Both the position numbers and the translations under genes were made by a program. A DNA stretch of 15,891 nt from Actinomortierella ambigua (Eukaryota; Mortierellomycota; Mortierellomycetes; Mortierellales; Mortierellaceae): assembly GCA_016098155.1 (NCBI GenBank), contig JAAAJB010000715.1, positions 1-15,891 on the forward strand. The letters run 5' to 3'. Below the pieces are notes generated by a model. That model did not search any database. It was not told the DNA's origin and saw only the letters and a list, made by a program, of their open reading frames with translations. Below, piece by piece: positions 9,022 through 15,891 of this stretch (positions within the stretch are counted from its first letter, which is position 1; the number at the start of each line of letters is the position of its first letter).

Positions 9022-9531
9022 TTACATCTTTGGTTTGTCGGTTTTTGGGACATATCCGTAAAAGATGGGCGATGTCCGAGCAGGGTCGAGCATGGCTGGG
9101 ACGGAGTTGGATGTCGTGGAGGCCATAGGAGGGGGAGGAGGCGGTGGTGGTGGTGTTCCAGTAGGAGGATGTGGCATGGTAACATGGACGCGTCGCTGTT
9201 GGTAAAAGGTCATGCCCGCAAAGGCAGGATGGTGCTTGGCAGGGTCTAAGTGTGAACAAGTAGAGAGTGTCATATGTTTTGTATACATCTATTGTGAGCA
9301 CAAGGTAATTTTTTTTGGGGGGGGGGGCTCCATCCAATGGTCGACATGTGTGAGCGAGCAGTGCAAGAAAAGCGCACACATACCAAAAACCTGTGGTGGC
9401 TGCCCGTGAGGAAAGGCAGGGGCGTGTGGGTGTGCGCCACAAGAACAGCGGGGTGCACAGCAGTGGGGATGGTGGTGGTTGGTGCCGAGAGGGGGGGCAG
9501 TCCTCCTGAAGGGTTGCATGTGGGGAAGCAT
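9022..9531 (-). CDS. Candidate small Pro/His/Cys-rich protein, two exons
   Basis: On the minus strand, exon 1 (9531-9384) ends at a GTATGT donor in phase 1. Exon 2 (9245-9022) follows a CACTTAG acceptor and restores the frame, giving 123 residues and a TAA stop. The protein starts MLPHMQPFRR, carries a His/Cys patch (HHHPHCC, RCSCG), then QVFDPAKHHPAFAGMTFYQQ across and after the junction, a run of nine Pro, and ends MLDPARTSPIFYGYVPKTDK plus PKM. I recognise no family. Two open exons joined in phase by consensus splice sites, with a non-repetitive C-terminus, argue that it is real. There is no signal peptide or membrane segment. The poly-Pro run could bind SH3, WW or profilin (inference). 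It ends 130 nt from the convergent fucokinase stop. The start is uncertain; an in-frame stop lies at 9600-9598. Confidence 0.5.
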
Positions 9532-9780
9532 GAAGGAAGGGTGGAGAATGATGGATGTGGGGAGGATTGAGAATGACAGGAGGGAGCTGGAGGGAGCTTA
9601 CGGGAGAAGAAGGGGTTTCGCTTCCCTTTCATCTGCGACTGCTGATATCAGTCGCCCATCATCAATCATCAGCCAAATCACAGTTGGCCAGCAAACACAG
9701 CACCCCCCACCTACAAATTTGCCACCCTCTGACTTTTTTCCCACCTCTTTCTTCTTCTCCTACTCCATCCCCAATCCATC
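9532..9780. promoter_or_regulatory. Shared divergent promoter region (small minus gene / MPDU1)
   Basis: 249 nt separate the minus-strand ATG (9531) from the MPDU1 ATG (9781). The right half is pyrimidine-rich (CTCCTACTCC-like leader just before MPDU1). The middle holds the palindrome at 9635-9655. No TATA box is obvious. It is a promoter only if the minus gene is real; otherwise it is simply the MPDU1 upstream region. Confidence 0.45.
9635..9655. repeat. Inverted repeat in the divergent promoter
   Basis: The arms GCGACTG (9635-9641) and CAGTCGC (9649-9655) flank CTGATAT, and a perfect 10-bp palindrome CTGATATCAG sits at 9642-9651. Such dyads can bind dimeric transcription factors; which factor is unknown. 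Confidence 0.6.
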
Positions 9781-10632
9781 ATGCAGCTGCCTTACGTGCT
9801 CAAGGCTCCCGCCACCGCCATCATTGGCGAGAAATGCTACTCCGCCCTCATCGAGGACCTCGACTACAAAAACGTCCCTTGCATCAAGTACTCCATCTCC
9901 AAGGGCTTGGGAATGGGCATTGTCCTCGGCGGTGCCATTGTCAAGGTGCCCCAAATCATCAAGATTGTCGCCGCCCACTCTGCCGAGGGCGTCTCCTTCA
10001 CCTCGTACATGCTCGAGACCCTGGCCAGCGTCATCTCCCTTGCCTACAACGTGCGCCAGAACAACCCACTGTCGACTTATGGCGAAACCTTCTTTGTCAC
10101 CATCCAGAACCTCATCATCCTCGGCCTCATGATGCTCTACTCGAAACGCCAGCTGTCGGGCTTCATCATCATCTCGTCCTTCTTGTTTCTGGGCAAGCTT
10201 TTGGCCCAGACGTCCTCGATGACCCATCTCGATGGCTCGGTCGTGACGTCGACCTTGGTCCCCGCAGGCGCGATGGCCGTCTTGCAGGCGGCGACGATCC
10301 CAATCAACCTGGCATCCAAGGTGCCCCAGATTATCGAAAACTACCGCAATGGATCCACGGGCCAGCTGTCGGCGTTTACAGTCTTCAACTACTTTGCGGG
10401 CTCACTGGCGCGTGTCTACACGACGATGACCGAGGTCGATGATATGATCATCCTGGCGGGCTTTTTGCTGAGCACGCTCTTCAACTGCATCCTGGCGCTG
10501 CAGATGGCTCTGTACTGGAACGCGACTCCGCCCGCAAAGGCTGGCAAGGGCAAGAAGGCTGGAGATTCCTTGCCAGTATCGTCTTCGTCGTCGGCGGCAC
10601 AGGGCAAGAAGAAGAGCAAGAAGCTGGATTGA
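9781..10632 (+). CDS. MPDU1: MPDU1/Lec35 family protein (mannose-P-dolichol utilization defect 1)
   Basis: Single exon, 283 residues; animal MPDU1 is about 247. PQ-loop membrane protein of the ER needed for use of dolichol-phosphate-mannose and dolichol-phosphate-glucose as donors in N-glycan, GPI-anchor and mannosylation pathways. Two PQ-loop motifs are visible, KVPQIIKI (Pro57-Gln58) and KVPQIIENYR (Pro182-Gln183), each starting a helix pair. SAEGVSFTSYMLET and GSTGQLSAFTVFNYF are the family's conserved post-motif segments. Several hydrophobic segments (about 43-62, 83-95, 104-118, 127-145, 160-178, 200-215, 224-244) fit seven spans. The C-terminal 35 residues are Lys/Ser-rich and end KKLD, a KKxx-type dilysine ER-retrieval signal. 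The start is the first ATG after a pyrimidine-rich leader. The gene has higher GC and far fewer repeats than its neighbours. Confidence 0.95.
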   Translation: MQLPYVLKAPATAIIGEKCYSALIEDLDYKNVPCIKYSISKGLGMGIVLGGAIVKVPQIIKIVAAHSAEGVSFTSYMLETLASVISLAYNVRQNNPLSTYGETFFVTIQNLIILGLMMLYSKRQLSGFIIISSFLFLGKLLAQTSSMTHLDGSVVTSTLVPAGAMAVLQAATIPINLASKVPQIIENYRNGSTGQLSAFTVFNYFAGSLARVYTTMTEVDDMIILAGFLLSTLFNCILALQMALYWNATPPAKAGKGKKAGDSLPVSSSSSAAQGKKKSKKLD

Positions 10633-10848
10633 GATGCGGGGAGGAGGGACTGTCGTCATTGTCGACTTTTAGGGTGGTGGGTCCGTGGGAGGTGGTCATT
10701 GTTGTTGTCGTCGTCGTCGCGCGTAGCAAGATATCAGGAACAGGGAGGAGAATTGGGATACAAACGGGATCGAGACAGGAAGCAAGATGGATATGATGGT
10801 GATCGGGAGGATGATGTGGCCAAAAAGCGGCGACATGGACGCGTAGTA

Positions 10849-11280
10849 ATGTTCCGAGCCGCGGCACGCAAGGTTTCAGGATGGATGGACGGGAGTGGGG
10901 GGTCATGGGCGATTGACACGGTGTGTGCTGTTGGCTGGCTAGGGCTGCAGTATCTGGTATGGACCTGGTATGTCTCGATCGACTTGCAACAGGCGCGCGA
11001 TCGGTTTGCTCTTCGGCGGCAGTGGCATCTTCACCCTCCTGCGACAGTCTGACATGTCTCTTCTCATCTACTCTTGTAGACAGCTATTATTATTATTATT
11101 TTTTGTCTCACGTTCTGTTTTTTTTTTCTCAATACACAAGGCATTTATTACATTTGAAGTGATGACATGCTCTGGCGCGACACAAAGGATGTCATTGACT
11201 ACCCCCTTCTTCCCATGTTCTCAGGCACGGATTGGCCTAGTGAACAAGGGGAAGAAGAGGTGCTCAACTCTTCTGGGTGA
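10849..11280 (+). CDS. Doubtful small ORF with one hydrophobic segment
   Basis: Read unspliced from ATG 10849, a 67-residue frame ends at 11052. It carries the hydrophobic stretch WAIDTVCAVGWLGLQYLVW, long enough for one membrane span. A GTATGT donor at 10968 and a TTTGAAG acceptor at 11159 would instead join exons 10849-10967 and 11160-11280 in phase, giving 79 residues. Its tail includes DDMLWRDTKDVIDYPLLPMF and ends in a TGA. The tail looks protein-like, but I recognise no family. The frame upstream is also open back to the MPDU1 stop codon. It could be a small membrane protein, the end of a longer spliced gene, or chance. Confidence 0.25.
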
Positions 11281-11456
11281 CCAGCAGTTCCCCTTGTATC
11301 CTACCACCTGATTTGACATCAATGGTGCTGCAGGGGGAAAGGAAGGAAAGGAAGGGCAAGTCCCTCTTCTGGTATCATAACTTGAATTGGATGAAAAAAT
11401 CTCTCTCACTCACGTTGTCGCTCTCGCTACCAGTCAGTGAATAAGCTCAGCTACCA

Positions 11457-11695
11457 CCTGTCTCTTTTTACTCTTTTCATTCATTCTCCATTTTGCATTG
11501 CACTGCATTGGATCCTCCTTCTCCTCCTCCTTCGCATTACTCCACCTGAGATACCCCTCCCCACTCTCTCTCTTCTCTCTCTCTCACACACCTTCCTCTC
11601 TTGCTTCGCCTCTTCCCTTCTTTCTCCTCTCGGCAGCTCACTTTCCACTTCTCCCTCCTTCCCTTTTGTCGAGCACATCACTACTACTACGAGGC
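11457..11695 (+). promoter_or_regulatory. Pyrimidine-rich promoter/leader of the SPIN90/Ldb17 gene
   Basis: About 240 nt dominated by C and T (TCTCTC, CTCCTCCTCC, CCTTCCC blocks) end just before the ATG at 11703. This is typical of fungal core promoter/5' UTR composition. No specific factor site was identified. Confidence 0.4.
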
Positions 11696-11702
11696 CGACC
11701 CA

Positions 11703-14700
11703 ATGGATTTTGTCACCTACCAATTTGAATCTCCATCTCAGTTCTTTGCCGGTAAATTGCATTCTCTTCACTTCTCTACCTCTACCTCAAACAGGAGGAC
11801 AATATGGTGTCTTTGTAGGAGAAGAGCTCCCCCCCCCGCTCCTCCTCCCCCAGAATAGAACGCTCCACACATTCTCGCAAGAGGTTTTATTCACCGCTCT
11901 CCCCTCACCGTCCCCATCGATGGTTTCTGCCACTTTCTTCACTGTCTCTCTGCCTCTCTGTCTCGATTGTGCGTGGTGTGTGTGTGTGTGTGTTTGTGTA
12001 TGTGTGTCTCTGTCAGTGTGAGTGAAGCCAACCCTTTGTGTTCGTCTTCGGCTCTAATGAATAGTGTAAGAAAGAAGAGTAAGAGACTCCGAGAAGTGGT
12101 GGAGGGAGAAAAAGAGACAAACAGCCCCGACCTCCCCCTCCCTCCCCTCCCACACACACCGTTCATCTCCATGTGGTTGCTACTCAAATCCATCCTAACC
12201 GTTCAGACTAAATATCCGTTTGACTAAAACATCCGTTTTTTTTTATAAATGAATCCGTCTCATACACAGAACTGGACGACCTGCTTGAACAGAGCGGATT
12301 CCATGATGGCCCAGAAAATCAAGTCGACGCCTACATCTCGTTGATGGTACACTTTCAAGGTAAAAAAGACAAAAAGAAGGAGGAACCAAAGGGGAGAAAG
12401 GAATGAAGGAGGGGCCCCCTTCCTTCATTGATTGGTACCTGAAAAAAAAGACCACAAGAGAGGGTAGCTGGAAGGCCCCATTGAGGAAGGAAGGGGGGAG
12501 GGGGGACTGGGCCACGTTTTTTTTATTTTATTTTATATCTGACAACTGCTTTCTTTTCCCTTGGCCAAACCCCGCATACTTTTAGACGAGTTTCTGGATG
12601 GATCAGTGCAGGAGGTGGCGCAATGCTGTTACCGACTGTTTGACTCGCCATTGTACCAGCAAAACACCCGGAGTATTCTCTGGCGAGTGACTGACCGTGC
12701 CATCCAGGTAAGATTGATGGATGTTCGAGAGATCCAAAACAACCACCCCCCCCCCCAAACCCCCAAAAGGCGGGGGAATAAGTATCTTTTTGCAGCTTGT
12801 GGGAAGTGGGGGGAGGAGAAGAGGTTTCCAATAGCTGGTACAATTCTGTGAAACCAGAACAATGGTCTCTTTTTTCCATAGGCTAGCTCCCATCTGGGAC
12901 CAACCTTCTCCTCTTACCCCTCATCATCATGATTGCAACACTCCCAGTGGAAACTGGACTCACTTTCCCTTCTTCACTCTTCTTGTTTCGCAGCGCTGGG
13001 GACGTGGAGACAAGAGTGTGGGGAGGGGGAGACACAGAGGCATGGGTGACAAGAAGGTTCAGGGAAAATGGGTGATGTCAGGCGATAGCGGGGGGGGGGA
13101 CAACCTTGTGTATGTGAAGCATTGCGAACAGACACAAAAACAATGGAGAGGGCAAGAGAGCATGACCCACCACCCACCACCTTGTTGACAAACAGAGAGC
13201 GATCTTCCCCCACGCACACGCAGAAAAAGAAAAAACTTGGGAAACGGCCGCATTAGCATTCGAAATTCGAAGCAAAATATGCTTCACGGGCTTTATTGTT
13301 TGACTTGACACAGAAAGAGAGAAAAAAAAAACAGTAGTGCTCACTTAGCCTTGTTATCATCCTCCCTTCTTCTTTCTCCATCTCGCGCTTTGCCACACGG
13401 GGGGAAAATAGAGCCAAGACCATGCAGATATGTGGATCACATACCAGTTGCTGTTGCATGCGGGCAAAGAGTCGACAAAGGCGTTCCATTGGATGCTTCG
13501 GAGCGAATTCTTCGCCAAGCTCAAGTACCAGATCATTGATATGGAGGGTGACCGACTGCAGTTGCTCGCCATCCACCTCGTCTATGAGATTTGTCGAGTC
13601 CAGACCATCAAGGCAGCGGATCTAGGTAATTATTGTGTGTGTGTTATTGTCTTGGCGAGCGAGTGCCAACTGTCCAGCATCGCCTCACGGAGAATACCGT
13701 TTTTTTTTTCGCCTCTTTCGTCTTACTTCTACTACTACTTGAATGCGGATGAATTACTGCTGACCCTTTTCATTCTTTTCCGGCTCCTTTTTATTCCCTT
13801 TGTATTGTCTCACAACTCACTTCAGCCTTGGTGGACGAAATGTTTATCAACTACCTGCTGGACTTGGTGGAACGCACACGGAGGGACGAGGATGAAATCT
13901 TAAATTATGCCACCATCAAGCTGCTACTGGCCTTCAACGAGCAGTTTATGCTTCAGATGAACCAGCGCTCTCATGATACCCATACCGCCATTGCACACGA
14001 TGGGAGCGCACCTACTCGGACCAAGGTCAACTTGCTCCTTGCTATTTTGACAGAGCGTCAAGGCACATGCTCCACCTTTGGCGAGAATATCATTTTTATT
14101 CTCAACCGTGCAGGTAATAAAATGAAGAAGAACCTCGCAAGCAAACTAAAAAGAAGAAAGAAGCAACTAACAATACCCCTTTTTTTATTATTTCAATCAA
14201 CTCAAAACATCTTCATAGAGGAAACCTCGCTAAGGATGTTGATTCTCAAACTGCTTTACCTGGTTTTCACAGCCCCACGGCTGTACGAGTTTTTCTACAC
14301 GAACGACCTGCACGTGTTGGTGGACGTGATGATCCGTGAGCTGTGGGACCTGCCAGAGGAGGAGGAGAGTCTACGACATGCCTATTTGCGCGTCATGGGA
14401 CCGCTGTTGACAAACACACAGCTGCGCCGGGCCACCTATAAGCGGGCCGAGATAGTGCGAGTCCTTCGAGAGCTCGGTGGGGGTGATCTCGACTCGGCGT
14501 TGAAGGCCCAGTTGCAGGAACGTCAGAACCGGGAGCAACAACGGTATCAGCTACTCCATCATCATCATCTCCACCACCATCACCATCCTCATATGAATGG
14601 TCAGGGCAAGCCATCACCACCGACCTCCTATCGGGACCGACAGGGCTCAGTGTCCTCAGTGTCCTCGATGACGACCACACCAGCAGCCACGGCGGCAACG

Positions 14701-15171
14701 TTAAAGCCCACGACGCCAAACGCACGTTGGCGGTCGGACCGGAGTGGGTGCACGAGCCCTGTCCTCGCTGCCGAGACAGATACCCCGATCAAGCAACAAC
14801 AGACATCATACCCAAAGAAGAAGAAGAATAGTAACGCGAGTCTGCTGTCAGTATCGGGGGAGCAGCAGCAGTACTTCTCTGGTGGGCTTGGACTAGGGTC
14901 GCCGCCGACAGAAGAGTTCGATGAGGCAGATGGTCCAACCACGACGCAGAGTCGAGATAGTGGGTATCAGTCGAGTTTAACGTTAGCGACTGCGACAACG
15001 GGCTCTTCAATGAAGCGGATGCCTCGGATACGGGCTGCGAGCCCAACGACCCAGCGACTAGTCGAACGGGTGCTGCGGGAGTGGCTAGATAATGAGATGG
15101 CGCATGGGCAGGGGACGACAGGTGTCGGCTTGTCTGTGCGCGATGTAACAGATGTCGTCGTAGTAAAATAA
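11703..15171 (+). CDS. LDB17: SPIN90/Ldb17/Dip1 family actin regulator
   Basis: Exons 11703-11751, 12270-12359, 12586-12707, 13412-13625, 13826-14113 and 14219-15171 join in phase to give 571 residues. Members bind and activate the Arp2/3 complex to seed unbranched actin filaments and act at endocytic actin patches (S. pombe Dip1, yeast Ldb17, animal SPIN90). The N-terminus reads YQFESPSQFFAELDDLLEQ. The family's helical, leucine-rich domain covers about 47-340: FLDGSVQEVAQCCYRLFDSP, YQLLLHAGKES, ALVDEMFINYLLDLV, STFGENIIFILNRAEETSLR, LILKLLYLVFTAPRLYEFFY, TNDLHVLVDVMIRELWDLPE and SLRHAYLRVMGPLL. Residues about 345-571 are low complexity, with a His run (about 367-378), Pro-rich KPSPPTSYRD, Ser/Thr and a KKKK patch, ending in a short helix-like VERVLREWLDNE. 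Introns 1 (518 nt) and 3 (704 nt) are unusually long here, but the flanking residues align continuously with the family pattern as I recall it, so no exon seems missed. Confidence 0.88.
11975..12020 (+). repeat. TG microsatellite in SPIN90/Ldb17 intron 1
   Basis: Imperfect TG repeat with TTTG and TATG interruptions, within the 11752-12269 intron. Runs of C (12741-12762) and G (13091-13099) lie in intron 3. Confidence 0.85.
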
Positions 15172-15791
15172 ACCCCCCCCCCCTTCCTCCTCCTCCTTCT
15201 GACCGTGCCGAAGAAGCTCGTTGGACACTTGAACTATGCGTCGAATTATGGCGATCGTGTCGGCCCGGGCCTGTTTGGCAAGTGTGATTTTTTTTTCCTC
15301 ATTGGTGAGCTGATTGGCGGCGTCGGCTGTTGGTTACGGCCAAGCTGGCCGACGGATAGTGTTGTCATTTGGTGTCTTCGGGTGATGAAGTCGACGTGAT
15401 GTTGCTTGCCTATAGGGTTAGCGGGGAGGGTTGACCGGGAGGAGGGGGTGAAGATTTCGACTTAAGACTCCCAAGTCGCAATCTTCACCACGCTCCTCCC
15501 GGGCAACTCTCCCCGCTAACCCTATAGGCAAGCAACACGTCGACTTCATCAGTTGGGAGGGACTGGGTTTACCCATGGACAGGGTTTAAATGTGCGGAAA
15601 ACGACCTGGGCAGGGGCAACCGGCTGTCCCTGGACGATGGCAGCAGGCTGGGTCGGGACGTTGCGGACTTTGATAGCGTAACGTTTCGTTCGCAGAAGGT
15701 GAAAGCCTTTGGCCTGATGCTCTTGCTTGCGTGCAAGGGCTCGAGCCGTCACAGCAGGATGTCGTGCAGCGCGGCGTGCTTTTACCCTCTC
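15085..15791 (-). CDS. Candidate partial gene with basic N-terminal half, two visible exons
   Basis: On the minus strand, exon A (15791-15573) ends at a GTAAAC donor in phase 0. Exon B starts at 15309 after an AATCAG acceptor, with a branch-like GTAAC upstream, and runs in frame to TAG at 15087-15085. Exon A encodes a basic, non-repetitive segment (RALARKQEHQAKGFHLLRTK, then RYAIKVRNVP and VVFRTFKPCPW). Exon B continues LTNEEKKITLAKQARADTIA and IIRRIVQVSNELLRHGQ, helix-like, then a Glu/Gly run. No family recognised. No Met lies in the exon A frame; a TGA at 15794-15792 separates it from an upstream in-frame ATG (15854, MQSQVVRRLSTLFQTNKK, resembling a mitochondrial leader). An upstream exon, or an acceptor near 15792 (CATTGAG), is therefore needed. 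The last ~85 nt overlap the Ldb17 coding end antisense, so the true 3' end may differ. Confidence 0.45.
15167..15172 (+). terminator. AATAAA overlapping the SPIN90/Ldb17 stop codon
   Basis: The TAA stop (15169-15171) lies inside an AATAAA hexamer. It is followed by a C-run. It may be a poly(A) signal, though one this close to the stop would give a very short 3' UTR. Confidence 0.3.
15383..15551. repeat. Long near-perfect inverted repeat (169 bp)
   Basis: The left arm 15383-15463 (81 nt) and the right arm 15473-15551 (79 nt, reverse complement) both start TGATGAAGTCGACGTG at the outer ends. They share TTGCTTGCCTATAGGGTTAG and GCGGGGAG. By hand alignment there are about four substitutions and two small indels. 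The arms enclose a 9-nt loop, so either strand's RNA would fold into a long hairpin. The element lies within the proposed 15572-15310 intron of the minus-strand candidate gene. It could be a MITE-like foldback element; no clear target-site duplication is visible. Confidence 0.9.
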
Positions 15792-15891
15792 TCAATGGGT
15801 TTTTTTGTTTGTCTGGAAGAGCGTCGAGAGACGCCGGACGACTTGGGATTGCATTCCCGGGATTAGATTTGAAATGACTGGATTAAAAAAA

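Larger units (their letters stand above)
10633..11702. other. Region between MPDU1 and the SPIN90/Ldb17 gene
   Basis: It contains the MPDU1 3' region, a doubtful small ORF (10849-11052 or a spliced form to 11280), a TTA repeat at 11086-11100 and a T-run at 11119-11127. From about 11437 it is CT-rich leader sequence of the next gene. No RNA gene was recognised. Confidence 0.5.

Noticed and set aside
8411..9442. 343-codon minus-strand open frame
   Set aside because: It crosses the fucokinase last exon and the introns and lacks any family pattern. The real minus-strand signal here is the spliced two-exon model in another frame.
12708..13411. Extra exon or tRNA gene in the long intron 3 of SPIN90/Ldb17
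   Set aside because: The flanking exons join in phase at RAIQ/SQDHADMWITYQ in agreement with the family pattern, and no tRNA-like TTCGA arm with a matching cloverleaf was found.
15205..15399. Plus-strand 64-codon frame after Ldb17
   Set aside because: It overlaps the minus-strand exon B and the palindrome; no coding character of its own.

Overview
The window is eukaryotic genomic DNA from a filamentous fungus. The genes carry many short spliceosomal introns (roughly 100-270 nt, plus two longer ones) with GTATGT/GTAAG-type donors. Simple-sequence repeats are dense, low-complexity poly-Gln/Ser/Thr/His tracts are common, and CT-rich leaders precede genes. Protein content and style (SIN-type kinase, SPIN90/Ldb17 protein, MPDU1, a fucokinase-like GHMP kinase) suggest an early-diverging fungus such as Mortierellomycota/Mucoromycota. 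That placement is inference; no sequence search was possible.

Layout. (1) 1-5617, plus strand: a very large multi-domain protein kinase whose 5' end lies outside the window. It reads calponin-homology (CH) domain, long disordered linker, STE-family kinase domain of the Cdc7/Cdc15/SepH (septation initiation network) type, poly-Gln, C1-type zinc finger, long disordered tail. (2) 5618-6251: intergenic, homopolymer-rich. (3) 6252-8891, plus: a GHMP-family kinase closest by motif to L-fucokinase, four exons, with two large low-complexity insertions inside the conserved fold. (4) 9022-9531, minus: a candidate two-exon gene for a small Pro/His/Cys-rich protein, convergent with the fucokinase and divergent from MPDU1. 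(5) 9781-10632, plus: single-exon MPDU1/Lec35 PQ-loop membrane protein, required for dolichol-phosphate-sugar utilisation in the ER. (6) 10633-11702: mostly non-coding, with a doubtful small membrane-protein ORF, then a pyrimidine-rich leader. (7) 11703-15171, plus: six-exon SPIN90/Ldb17/Dip1 family gene, an Arp2/3 and actin-patch regulator. (8) 15085-15791, minus: candidate partial gene whose intron contains a 169-bp near-perfect inverted repeat.

Themes. Two genes bear on the actin/septum machinery (the CH-kinase-C1 protein and the SPIN90 protein). Two bear on glycosylation sugar donors (fucokinase and MPDU1). Fungal genes are rarely arranged by pathway, so I do not claim a cluster. The most notable items are the CH-SIN kinase-C1 architecture, the inflated fucokinase, and the intronic palindrome. 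Exon boundaries were set by hand from splice consensus, reading phase and family motifs.
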